NCBI GenBank assembly: GCA_029556045.1
Contig: JAKQGS010000341.1
Span: 1 to 32,405 of the forward strand
Direction: 5' to 3'
Source: Pseudomonadota bacterium
GTDB lineage: Bacteria > Bdellovibrionota > Oligoflexia > Oligoflexales > Oligoflexaceae
DNA length: 32,405 nucleotides
Shown here in pieces: positions 1 through 8,318 of this stretch. The notes below the pieces were generated by a model that did no database searches, had not been told where the DNA came from, and saw nothing but the letters and a program-made list of their open reading frames with translations. The position numbers and the translations under genes are program-made. Each line of letters begins with the position of its first letter. Position 1 is the first letter of the stretch.

Positions 1-554
1 TGGCAAGGCTGCTTGCCAAGCTGGCTAAACACTGTTCCGAGCGCAATCATTCTAAGACCTCAACTAGGAAAAAAATCAATGAATCTAATGATCTATATAA
101 CAAGTGCACCAAGTGTTCTAACCCTTAACTTGATGGCTATGATCTTCATACCAATCTCTCCTTAATTAAAAATTTATTAATAACACCGATGGAGTTTCAT
201 ATATTAAATTGAATTACATTAGACAAGCTATTATTTATAATATTATTAAATATATTATTATGATTCCTAATATTGGCGATATTAATTCAATTGGATCTAC
301 AACATATTGAAAACAAAGGACATATTTCTACTTTCGTTGGTTCCAAGATTCCCCCTGCCCCCTGCAAATAGGCCAAAATAACCCAAGCTCTGGTAAGGGC
401 GGGGACTATTCCGACAACTAAAATGTTAATCCTCATAATCGAAAATAGGGGTTTTTGTTGGTCTTAGGACAACCGAATCTGGTATGGGTAGGGGCATGCA
501 GACCCCATCGCTACTAAATTGACAATCATCGTATTTTCTTAGGACCCCCCATTC
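1..554. other. AT-rich non-coding leader upstream of the helicase gene
   Basis: No convincing gene was found here. Bases 1-18 form a perfect 7-bp hairpin (TGGCAAG, 4-base loop, CTTGCCA), possibly the tail of an element cut by the window edge. Roughly 60-350 is very AT-rich compared with everything downstream and is full of TATAAT-like words that cannot be assigned to a promoter by eye. From about 350 composition returns to normal. A small G/C-rich dyad (GGGG 491-494, CCCC 503-506) lies in the probable mRNA leader. AGGA at 541-544 is the likely ribosome binding site for the ATG at 555. Confidence 0.6.
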
Positions 555-1982
555 ATGTCGACGCCAGATTCGGTTCCCACCCCAGCTTCCTTTCGCCATC
601 TCGGATTGTCGTCTGATCTGGTGCAGGTCATAGAAAGCCTTGGTTACAACACCATGACTCCGATCCAGGAGCAAAGCATTCCCGCTCTCTTAAAAGGTCG
701 TGACGTCATCGGTCAGTCGAAAACCGGCAGCGGCAAAACAGCGGCCTTTGCGATTCCCATGCTGCATAAGATAAAAGTGGAACAAAGGAGTTTGCAGGCC
801 TTGGTCATGTGTCCAACCCGTGAACTTTGTACTCAGGTGTCGCGGAGCATCCGCCAATTGGGGCGCCACCTTCCAGGGCTTCATGTCCTAGTGGCCTCCG
901 GTGGACAACCCATCGGCCCTCAGGTCAGTGCATTGGAAAAGGGCGTTCACATCGCCGTGGGGACGCCGGGGCGCATTCTGGATCTTAAGAGCCGCGGTCT
1001 TTTTCCCATGCATCGCATCGAGATGGTGGTTTTGGATGAAGCGGATCGTATGCTCGATATGGGATTTCAGGAGGATATGGAAAAAATCCTCAGGTCACTG
1101 CCACCAAAACATCAGACGGTCCTGTTTTCTGCGACGTTTCCCCCCACCATTGAAGACATCAGCACCCAATACCAGAACAAACCGTTGCGCATTACTGTCG
1201 AAGCGACCCCTGATGAATCGCCTGCTATTGAGGAGTTTTTTTATGACGTGGAACTGGAGGAACGATCGTTGGTCCTCCGTTGGCTCCTGCAGAAGCATCA
1301 ACCAGAGACCGGAATTATCTTTTGCAACTTTAAGGCTGCAGCGGCGGAATTAGCCGAAGCGTTAACCGGGTCCGGCATCAGTGCTACCGCGATCCACGGA
1401 GACTTGGAGCAGTTTGATCGGGATAAAGTCATGACAAAATTTCGCAACAGGAGCATCCGTCTGCTGGTGGCCACCGACGTGGCGGCCCGCGGTATCGATA
1501 TTGAGGCGCTCGACCTGGTGATTAATTATGATATGCCACAAAAACCCGATGTCTACGTCCACCGGATCGGTCGCACCGGACGGGCAGGTAAAAAGGGCCT
1601 GGCCTTTTCGCTCGTCACCCCCAAGAATCGTCATCGGTTGGATGAACTCAATGACTATCGACACCAGCGCCTGACGTTATCAAACCTTCCAGATACGGAA
1701 GAGCTTCGGCGGGATCTGCGAGATCGTCCTTTTTCGCTGGCTGCGGCGATGCGCACAATCTATCTGTCGTCCGGGCGCAAGGACAAGTTGAGACCTGGTG
1801 ATATCCTCGGAGCGTTGACGGGAGAGGCGGGGGGCATTACCGCAGCCCAGGTGGGAAAAATCGAAATCTATGACCGTTTTTCTTATGTGGCTGTAGCAGC
1901 AGGTGTCGCTGAAAATCTTGTTCAACGTTTACGCGAAGGTAAGATCAAAGGCCGAAAAATCAACGTGGAGTTAGAACACTGA
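555..1982 (+). CDS. dbpA: DEAD-box ATP-dependent RNA helicase, DbpA type
   Basis: This 475-residue protein has the full DEAD-box core. Phe13 and Gln38 form the Q motif, SKTGSGKT (55-62) is Walker A, then come PTREL, VLDEADRMLDMGF (motif II), FSAT (motif III) and HRIGRTGRAG (motif VI). The last ~70 residues, starting near KLRPGDILGALTGEAGG and ending GKIKGRKINVELEH, match the DbpA RNA-binding domain, which in E. coli recognises hairpin 92 of 23S rRNA. The inferred role is therefore 50S ribosomal subunit maturation in the cytoplasm. Length is close to E. coli DbpA (about 457). The start is ATG at 555 with AGGA 10 bases upstream. A generic DEAD-box helicase is the alternative, but the C-terminal domain argues for DbpA. 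Confidence 0.95.
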   Translation: MSTPDSVPTPASFRHLGLSSDLVQVIESLGYNTMTPIQEQSIPALLKGRDVIGQSKTGSGKTAAFAIPMLHKIKVEQRSLQALVMCPTRELCTQVSRSIRQLGRHLPGLHVLVASGGQPIGPQVSALEKGVHIAVGTPGRILDLKSRGLFPMHRIEMVVLDEADRMLDMGFQEDMEKILRSLPPKHQTVLFSATFPPTIEDISTQYQNKPLRITVEATPDESPAIEEFFYDVELEERSLVLRWLLQKHQPETGIIFCNFKAAAAELAEALTGSGISATAIHGDLEQFDRDKVMTKFRNRSIRLLVATDVAARGIDIEALDLVINYDMPQKPDVYVHRIGRTGRAGKKGLAFSLVTPKNRHRLDELNDYRHQRLTLSNLPDTEELRRDLRDRPFSLAAAMRTIYLSSGRKDKLRPGDILGALTGEAGGITAAQVGKIEIYDRFSYVAVAAGVAENLVQRLREGKIKGRKINVELEH

Positions 1983-2109
1983 TCAGAATCACGACTTGAG
2001 CCCCCCAAGGTCATCCCCTGCAATATCAATAAATTAACCCAGTTAAGAAAACCCCCAAACATTCCTCAAGTTTTTGTCGTTTATTGCCGATCAGTATAGA
2101 ACGAACCCG

Positions 2110-2115
2110 AAGGAG
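2110..2115 (+). promoter_or_regulatory. Ribosome binding site fixing a TTG start
   Basis: AAGGAG lies 6 bases before the TTG at 2122-2124. A longer reading from the TTG at 2074 adds 16 residues ahead of a normal lipoprotein signal peptide and lacks a comparable site, so the TTG at 2122 is preferred. Confidence 0.75.
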
Positions 2116-2121
2116 TGTATT

Positions 2122-3813
2122 TTGTCCCTGCTCCCGCAAAAAATGGCTGTTTTCGCATGGATTATTGCAGCTCATGCTGCTGTGATGTCCGCATGCAATC
2201 AATCCAAAAAAGCGGTGACTTTGGATGGTGGTAAGAAAGGTGGCGCTGAACAGACCAGCGGTGAAGACTCCGAGTCAAGCTGGACGGACGAGCAACGTCA
2301 GAAAGAGCAAACCACCTGTATTCAGGGTCAGCAGGCGCTCCCTCCTCTAGAAGCCGCATCCATCTGCAATTGTTTCGTTAAAGCATTGGAACGCAAATGG
2401 CCTTACAGTGAATTTGAAACCAATCGCACCACCTACGTAAAAAAGATGGTCGACGAAGGATTGCTTGAAAAATGCAAAAACCCCGATACCGCCGACAACG
2501 GCGTCAGCCAAAACACCGCCTTTGCCGCCAGTAAATGGACGACGCCGCAACTCATGGAGAGCGATGATGCGGGCAAAGCCTGGAAAACCAGAGTCGCCAT
2601 CTCCAGCGGGGATCGCATCGCTGCCGCATGGTCCCAGCATGACGGCACAAAATTTAACGTGACGGCCCGGGTTCTAGTCAATAATCAATGGACCGAACCC
2701 GAAATAATTGGAGCAGGGCAGGCGGCAGAAGCAGCCAACATCTTCCAGGAGCCCCAGGTTGAGTTCTTCCGGGAAAATGCCATGGTGGTTTGGACGATGG
2801 GGATCAACCAGATTTGGCAGGTCAACGCCAATATTTTTGACAGTGCGTCCCAGTCATGGACCGGTCACGTGGTGATGACCAGCCATACCGCCGGCAACAC
2901 CTACGGCCTTGACCTGGACGCCAATAAAAACGGCGTCGGCCATATCATATGGTACCTCGAAACCGATGGCAACGGGGCGGTGATGCAAGGGCGCTCCTAT
3001 GATAATGGCACCTGGGGTAATCTCCTGACCTTTGGTTCCGGATCCGGATTCAACACGGTGCAAGGCAGTGACGTTAAAGTCAAAGATAACGGAGACGCCA
3101 TCGCTGTCTGGGCGCAGGATGACGTGAGTGAAACGGCAGGAACCGGCATGAAGCCCCATTATATCTGGATAAACCGCTATACACATGCTCAAAAGCAATG
3201 GGGAGCTTCACCTCAAAAGGCGCAGAGTTGTGATGGCGTCGCCTGCCTGCAACCATCCATCGAACTTCTTAGCAACGGTCGCGCCGTCATGACCTGGATT
3301 CACGTTAATGATAAAGATTCGCAGGTTTGGGCCAAGTTAGAAACAACCAGCGGATGGGGAACACCTGAGCTTTTAAGTGGCAGTGATGTGAAGGATGCGA
3401 CCGCACCCCGTATCGGCGTCGATCAATACGATAATATTCATGTAACCTGGTATCGCCGAGACGATGGCGGCATCTACACACGCTCCTATATCAACGGCAT
3501 TGGCTGGCAAGAAGATATCGTCAAAATAGGCAACGGCACCAGCACCAACAAAGGATGGTTTCCCGAAATGACCGTTCATCCCAGTGGCGTGGCCATAACC
3601 ACCTGGGCTCAATGGGACGGCACCCGCTATAATGCGTGGACCAATCGCTTCGATGGTAAAACCTGGGGAACACCGGAAATGCTCCCACGTGCCGGTACCG
3701 CCGGTGACATCACCTTCCCGTTTATGGTGATCAACTCACAATTTAAGTCTTTCGGTGTCTACTATCAGGATGACGGTGACCGTCCTGACGTGTGGTCCAT
3801 CTGGTCAAACTAG
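2122..3813 (+). CDS. Putative lipoprotein with Cys-rich helical segment and propeller-like repeats
   Basis: The 563-residue product begins at TTG 2122. Lys7, a hydrophobic stretch and MSAC ending at Cys25 form a lipoprotein signal peptide with Asn26 at +2. After a charged linker, residues 64-118 hold four cysteines (66, 82, 84, 118) in a helical segment that could be disulphide-stabilised outside the cytoplasm. From about residue 130 to the end there are repeated ~50-residue units. Each has a W-(G)TPE-type strand, then D-x-x-G and a VTW/TTW/VVW strand, as in GWGTPELL, NIHVTWYRR, AITTWAQWDG and TWGTPEML. This suggests a beta-propeller of about six blades. No catalytic motif was recognised and no function is assigned. 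The gene is convergent with the nuclease gene and its stop codon touches a hairpin. Confidence 0.8.
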   Translation: MSLLPQKMAVFAWIIAAHAAVMSACNQSKKAVTLDGGKKGGAEQTSGEDSESSWTDEQRQKEQTTCIQGQQALPPLEAASICNCFVKALERKWPYSEFETNRTTYVKKMVDEGLLEKCKNPDTADNGVSQNTAFAASKWTTPQLMESDDAGKAWKTRVAISSGDRIAAAWSQHDGTKFNVTARVLVNNQWTEPEIIGAGQAAEAANIFQEPQVEFFRENAMVVWTMGINQIWQVNANIFDSASQSWTGHVVMTSHTAGNTYGLDLDANKNGVGHIIWYLETDGNGAVMQGRSYDNGTWGNLLTFGSGSGFNTVQGSDVKVKDNGDAIAVWAQDDVSETAGTGMKPHYIWINRYTHAQKQWGASPQKAQSCDGVACLQPSIELLSNGRAVMTWIHVNDKDSQVWAKLETTSGWGTPELLSGSDVKDATAPRIGVDQYDNIHVTWYRRDDGGIYTRSYINGIGWQEDIVKIGNGTSTNKGWFPEMTVHPSGVAITTWAQWDGTRYNAWTNRFDGKTWGTPEMLPRAGTAGDITFPFMVINSQFKSFGVYYQDDGDRPDVWSIWSN

Positions 3814-3838
3814 TCTCTGGCGCGAAAGCAACAGAGAC
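3813..3838. terminator. Hairpin at the 3' end of the propeller lipoprotein gene
   Basis: GTCTCTG (3813-3819) and CAGAGAC (3832-3838) form a perfect 7-bp stem with a 12-base loop right at the stop codon. No T-run follows, so it may be an RNA-stabilising or weak termination structure. Confidence 0.4.
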
Positions 3839-3857
3839 GTGTCCTGACGAGCAGAGC

Positions 3858-3885
3858 GAGGAAGGATCTCCTACGCACCTTCCTC
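3858..3885. terminator. Bidirectional hairpin between convergent genes
   Basis: GAGGAAGG (3858-3865) pairs perfectly with CCTTCCTC (3878-3885) across a 12-base loop. It overlaps the stop codon of the minus-strand nuclease gene (3884-3886). Its place between two convergent genes fits a shared terminator. The absence of a T-tract on either side lowers confidence in intrinsic termination. Confidence 0.5.
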
Positions 3886-6439
3886 AGAATTTGAAACGAG
3901 AAACCAATGGATCGTGATCCGACGCCTTCACCATATAATTGGAATTAATGTGCAGGATTTCATATTCAGGCTCACGCCCCATCAGAGCTTGGCTCGCAAA
4001 TATAAAGTCGATCGCACCGGAGTTGCCGTCATAATTGCTGGTATACCACTGATCACGCGGCAGCATTCCGGGAGCCGTCATGAGGTTGACCAGCTTATCG
4101 CCGGCCAATAGTCGCATTGAATTTGACGGCGCATAGGCATTGAAGTCCCCAGCGACCACGATGTTGGCATTGGGGTTGCGTTTAATCACCTGCTCCACAA
4201 AGGTCCGCACGATTCCAGCAATCTTACTCCTCTTGCTCTCTGTTTGAAAAAGGTAGGGTTGCACGGCACCAAAGGGCGAGCGTTCACCCAGCATGGAGTT
4301 AAAATGGTTACCGATCACAAAAATTCGCTGGCCCTTGAATTCAAACATGGCCACCAGTGGCTTACGGGAACCATCCAAGGCCGGGTTGCGGGGATCTACC
4401 CGACCAGGGTTTTGATTGAGAGTGCCATCGGATTCCACAAACGTCTCGGACGTTGCATCGGGATCGCCCTTGGGTATAAACGTCACGCGATTGGCGTTAT
4501 AAATCATGGCCACGCGGATATTGCCACCAAACTCTCCGCCGTCCCGGAATGGAATCGGATCGATGTTAATGGGTCGATAGTCGGCGCCGGGGCAGCGCAG
4601 TTCTCTGATCAAATTACCAAGGGTTTGGTCAGCAGCTGAGCCGCCATTGACGTTATCCCCATTGTTATCCTGAATCTCCGGCATCGACATGATGTCGGGA
4701 CACTTAAGATTTTCCCGGATGATGCGGGCTGTATCGGCGATGCGGTCCCGTTCGGATCCGCCGAGGTTTTCCACATTCCAGGATGCAACGGTCAAGTGAT
4801 CCGGTGATGATTCAAATCGGGTCTTCGGACGATCCTCCATGGGAGTGCTTTCCAGGCGTGGAGGATGAAAGTCACCGGTGAGATAGAAAACATATCGTCC
4901 AACCCCAAAGGTATTCCTGTCGTAGCTGAGAATCCCCTCCAGATCATCAGCAAAACGATCGCCATTTTCCAGAATCAGTTTGGTGGGATCTATCAGTGGT
5001 GAAAAGGGGCCGTCCACCATCTTGACCGACTCAATGTTGAAGTCCTGGGTATATGGATCATAAAAATTTCCGCCGGTGTCCGTACGATCCTCCGGAATAT
5101 CCATTCCCTCGGGAACCAGGGTCACTTCCACATAGTTGGCTCGCCCCTGTTTCAAGGCATTAAAATCCCGGAGTCCACCACGGGTGCCCGTGACGCGGGG
5201 TGTCTTCAGTGTCACCCGCATACCCTCGAGGCTTTCCCAAAAATCAAGACCCTCGTTGATCTGCAGGCGGGCCTTAGCGTTCAAATCCCCCACAAAGGAG
5301 GAAGGTAATCGTTGTCGTAACACACGGCCATCACCCCCCAATAACACGGGTTCCGGCAGGTCGACGTCATCCTGGATAACAGTGACGGATTCCACCATCC
5401 GCACCGAGGTACCGGAGAAACCGCTGGAGGTGCGGACCTCGTGAACGACGCCCCGCACTTCAATCAACTGCCCCACCTTATATTGTGTCACCGTGCCAGC
5501 AAGAAAAACGCTGAGGCCGTCAGACGTGGCATCATTGCCGTCACCCTCAACATCCTGGATGATGATTTCTGTTGGCAGCTCCCGACCCGGGATATTTTGC
5601 CACAGACGGGCGTCACGGCTATCCGGTATGCCCACCGCAGTGATCACACCGCGGGTGGTTACGCGACGACCTAGGTAGGGAGACAAGAAGCTTTCACCCT
5701 GAATTTGTGGTATCGCGACAAAACCATTCTCTCCAACCACCCGATTCATCACCACACCGCGGGGTTCATCCAGCGGCGCAAAATCACGGGGCTGCCGCAG
5801 GTAAACCTCCAACGCCCGCTTAATGGAGCCAAAGCCATTCACTTCGATATTAAAGGAATAACTCATATTGTTGCCATAATAGTAACCGGGAAAGGGCTGT
5901 CGGTAGAAATAGTTGCTGATGGCTACCCGGTATATGCGATCATTTTCAAGTGGCAAACCGTTTTCGCGGGACACCACAAACACATCGGGCCACCCTCCCC
6001 GCATGCGAAGGTCGAATGAAATGCCAGCCACTTGCAGATCCATGTCCAGGGTTTGGGTCAGGCGGCTCAGCAGAAAGTCCCGCAGATCAGACCCACGCAT
6101 GGTCCCGGTCCGGAGACTGTCCCGCATCTCATCATAGAGACCCAGCATCCGGGTTTTACTGGATTCACCCATTTGCCCCGGTTGCAGATTGAAGCTTTCA
6201 CCATCTCGCAAGATAACGCTGGGAATCAGAGCGATATCGACATCATAATAATCTTTGACAGCGGTGGCCACAAGGTTACCGGCGCCATTGCTTTGATGCA
6301 AAGCCAAACCAGAATCGATTGGCTGAGATCGCGGATCGTGTCGCCTGGCATCATCCGTGCAGGCACTCAAAGCCCCCAGACTTAACAAGACGCTGCTAAG
6401 CACCAGGGCACTGACTTGTTGGTTGAATCTGAGGCGCAT
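3884..6439 (-). CDS. Lipoprotein extracellular nuclease with 5'-nucleotidase C-terminal-like domain
   Basis: The 851-residue protein starts with a lipoprotein signal (LSAC, Cys27; Thr28 at +2). Residues ~50-220 resemble the 5'-nucleotidase C-terminal domain: NLVATAVKDYYDVDIALI, a VAGISFDLR strand, then NGLPLENDRIYRVAISNYF. The metallophosphatase half that normally precedes it is absent. Residues ~245-345 look like an OB-fold (YLGRRVTTRGVITAV) of the kind found in ExeM/NucH-type nucleases. Residues ~545-851 are an endonuclease/exonuclease/phosphatase domain with Asn555 (WNVEN), Glu588 (MPEIQ), His712 (GNHFN), Asp765 and Asn767 (GDFNAY) and terminal SDHDP (840-844), so the catalytic set looks complete. 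The inferred role is extracellular or surface DNA/RNA degradation. AGGA lies 8 bases before the ATG, and the gene follows 41 bases after an upstream lipoprotein gene. Confidence 0.88.
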   Translation of the reverse strand: MRLRFNQQVSALVLSSVLLSLGALSACTDDARRHDPRSQPIDSGLALHQSNGAGNLVATAVKDYYDVDIALIPSVILRDGESFNLQPGQMGESSKTRMLGLYDEMRDSLRTGTMRGSDLRDFLLSRLTQTLDMDLQVAGISFDLRMRGGWPDVFVVSRENGLPLENDRIYRVAISNYFYRQPFPGYYYGNNMSYSFNIEVNGFGSIKRALEVYLRQPRDFAPLDEPRGVVMNRVVGENGFVAIPQIQGESFLSPYLGRRVTTRGVITAVGIPDSRDARLWQNIPGRELPTEIIIQDVEGDGNDATSDGLSVFLAGTVTQYKVGQLIEVRGVVHEVRTSSGFSGTSVRMVESVTVIQDDVDLPEPVLLGGDGRVLRQRLPSSFVGDLNAKARLQINEGLDFWESLEGMRVTLKTPRVTGTRGGLRDFNALKQGRANYVEVTLVPEGMDIPEDRTDTGGNFYDPYTQDFNIESVKMVDGPFSPLIDPTKLILENGDRFADDLEGILSYDRNTFGVGRYVFYLTGDFHPPRLESTPMEDRPKTRFESSPDHLTVASWNVENLGGSERDRIADTARIIRENLKCPDIMSMPEIQDNNGDNVNGGSAADQTLGNLIRELRCPGADYRPINIDPIPFRDGGEFGGNIRVAMIYNANRVTFIPKGDPDATSETFVESDGTLNQNPGRVDPRNPALDGSRKPLVAMFEFKGQRIFVIGNHFNSMLGERSPFGAVQPYLFQTESKRSKIAGIVRTFVEQVIKRNPNANIVVAGDFNAYAPSNSMRLLAGDKLVNLMTAPGMLPRDQWYTSNYDGNSGAIDFIFASQALMGREPEYEILHINSNYMVKASDHDPLVSRFKF

Positions 6440-6480
6440 AAGTGCATTCCTACTGGTTAATATCGATCACGTATCGTCGA

Positions 6481-8289
6481 CTACTTTTCTATCTCAAACG
6501 CAATTTCATAAACAAACCAGGATGATAAATTATTCGGCCACGGTTGGTTGTTCAGATAAAGCATTAATCCGAGAAAAAACTCGCCATCGGCACTGATTTT
6601 GTCCTGCAGACTGGCGGCAGAAATCGCAAGAACCCCGGGTTTAACGTCCACCGCCGGCATTTCCTCAACGACGGGATAACCCGTAAAAGACACATCGTGA
6701 TCCATGGATGCTGCGTCGAAGGGACTACTGCGTCCAGAATTATCCGCCAGTTGCAGAAGACGGGTGCCCACATCCAAACTATAGTCATCGATCACCAGGG
6801 CCCGCAGCCGACGAGTGCCCCCTTGGTTTAAGGTCGGCCCAATATAGGCATAGTGGACTTTAATCGCCGTGGGGCCATTGATTTTGATCCTGGGGGACAT
6901 CAAAAGATCTGCAGCTCCGTTACGGCTGGTTCGCTCAACGCATACCGCCACCTCCTGCCCCGGCAACAATCGACCGTTGCAGCTCACGGGGTGTCCCGCC
7001 TTCCAGCCTGATCCTTGCGTGGACGGGTTACCGTTGGAAAACTTTTTAAACGGGCTGTCTGCAATGGGGCTATTGCGATCCACATATCCCAAAAGGGAGG
7101 TCACGGTTTCCGCTTTATCAAAGGCGATGCGGCATGATGAGTCAATCATCATCGGGGAACCGGATGTTGACGGCAATCGACAAGGAGGCAGTCCAGAAGA
7201 TGGTCGGGCGATCGTTGGTGTACCAGAGTTACCTCCGGAGGAGCCACTGCCGCCATTTGTGGGCCCTGGGGAAGCCTCCCGCAGCTCCAGCGGTTTGGGA
7301 GCCGTCAATGCATATGAATGAATGGATGACAGGCCCTTGCCCATGACCGCGAATTTTTGCATCTGTACCACAGTAAAATTGCGAGAAACCCCCTGCACGC
7401 GCAGGGCAAACACCACGGATTTACCGCGGAAAGAATCCAACCAAAGATTGGAAGAAAAGCTGCGAAAGGATGTTCCGTTCTGAGGATAACGGTCAAGACC
7501 ATCCGTAATATCGACCCAACCGTGATCCCGCCCCAAAAACTCCCCGTCAAAGGCTTCCGACACCAGTACCCGCAAGCCCCTGTCATCGCCGCGGACAATA
7601 TCACCCCGAATGGAGCCACTGAGAACTAGTTTGAGATCATCGCTGTCAGGCAGGTCGATACGGGGGGAAAGCAGCCACACCGTATCGTTTTCGTTTATTT
7701 CGGTGATAACGTACTCAATATTGCGGCACACCTCACCGCAGGTCCCCGGTGAAAATAGTCGAGCACCGCGCTCCGTCAGGGTTTCCGCAAAACTATAGAA
7801 TACCCCGAGGCCTTCGCTTAAATTAAAGGTCTGGGAAAAGATTTCACGGTAGGTGGTAGGATCGCCGAGAGATTCGGCCGTTTTCCCTTGAAGAGCCAGG
7901 AATTTTTGCACCGCTCGATCCAAGGCCGAACGATAGAGTCCAATCACGTCATTATCTTCGTTCAACAGGACTAGGTTGCGAAAATCGTCCCGCGCCCGCA
8001 CCAATTCCTGCAAACCAATCCCGTCCTGACCATCCCGTCCCAGTCGCATGGCTGCACCTTTGGATCGGTCCAGATTACGCACCAAGGCGGTGTCCAGATC
8101 CGGGGTTACCGCCACAAGGGTGTTACCGCGGGCTCGTTCAATGCGGACTTCATCGATGGACTTTAGAAGTTCAATGATGACTGGATCGTCAATAGTCTGC
8201 GGCGGTGTCCCACTTTCTTTATCGCAACCGGTCAACAGACTCAGCACGCTGATCAGCAGAACAACCAGGAATTTTTGGGCGAACCTCAT
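6481..8289 (-). CDS. Lipoprotein with two similar beta-sandwich-like domains
   Basis: The 602-residue protein has a clear lipobox, LLTGC, with Cys22 and Asp23 at +2. An N-terminal helical part (about 30-175) is followed by two regions of similar plan. The first has WLLSPRIDL, a strand ending LVLSGSI, then LRVLVSEAFDG. The second has LLMSPRIKI, then VHYAY and LRALVIDDYSLD. They are joined by a Ser/Gly/Pro-rich linker (roughly residues 345-370). This resembles the jelly-roll, choice-of-anchor type domains found in secreted proteins, but no exact family is assigned. AAGGA lies 7 bases before ATG. It sits 29 bases after the barrel protein gene and 41 bases before the nuclease gene, so co-transcription and a shared surface role are likely. 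Confidence 0.78.
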   Translation of the reverse strand: MRFAQKFLVVLLISVLSLLTGCDKESGTPPQTIDDPVIIELLKSIDEVRIERARGNTLVAVTPDLDTALVRNLDRSKGAAMRLGRDGQDGIGLQELVRARDDFRNLVLLNEDNDVIGLYRSALDRAVQKFLALQGKTAESLGDPTTYREIFSQTFNLSEGLGVFYSFAETLTERGARLFSPGTCGEVCRNIEYVITEINENDTVWLLSPRIDLPDSDDLKLVLSGSIRGDIVRGDDRGLRVLVSEAFDGEFLGRDHGWVDITDGLDRYPQNGTSFRSFSSNLWLDSFRGKSVVFALRVQGVSRNFTVVQMQKFAVMGKGLSSIHSYALTAPKPLELREASPGPTNGGSGSSGGNSGTPTIARPSSGLPPCRLPSTSGSPMMIDSSCRIAFDKAETVTSLLGYVDRNSPIADSPFKKFSNGNPSTQGSGWKAGHPVSCNGRLLPGQEVAVCVERTSRNGAADLLMSPRIKINGPTAIKVHYAYIGPTLNQGGTRRLRALVIDDYSLDVGTRLLQLADNSGRSSPFDAASMDHDVSFTGYPVVEEMPAVDVKPGVLAISAASLQDKISADGEFFLGLMLYLNNQPWPNNLSSWFVYEIAFEIEK

Positions 8290-8318
8290 GGTCAGATCCT
8301 TATTACCACCTGCGCCAC

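Noticed and set aside
181..270. Promoter made of TAGACA and TATTAT/TATAAT words
   Set aside because: Spacings do not fit (10 or 15 bases), and such words are expected by chance in a tract this AT-rich.
519..524. TTGACA before the helicase gene as a -35 box
   Set aside because: No -10 match occurs at 16-18 bases, and transcription would start at or beyond the start codon.
2074..2100. Promoter TTGTCG/TATAGA before the propeller lipoprotein
   Set aside because: Spacing is only 15 bases, the -35 is weak, and the start would fall almost on the ribosome site.
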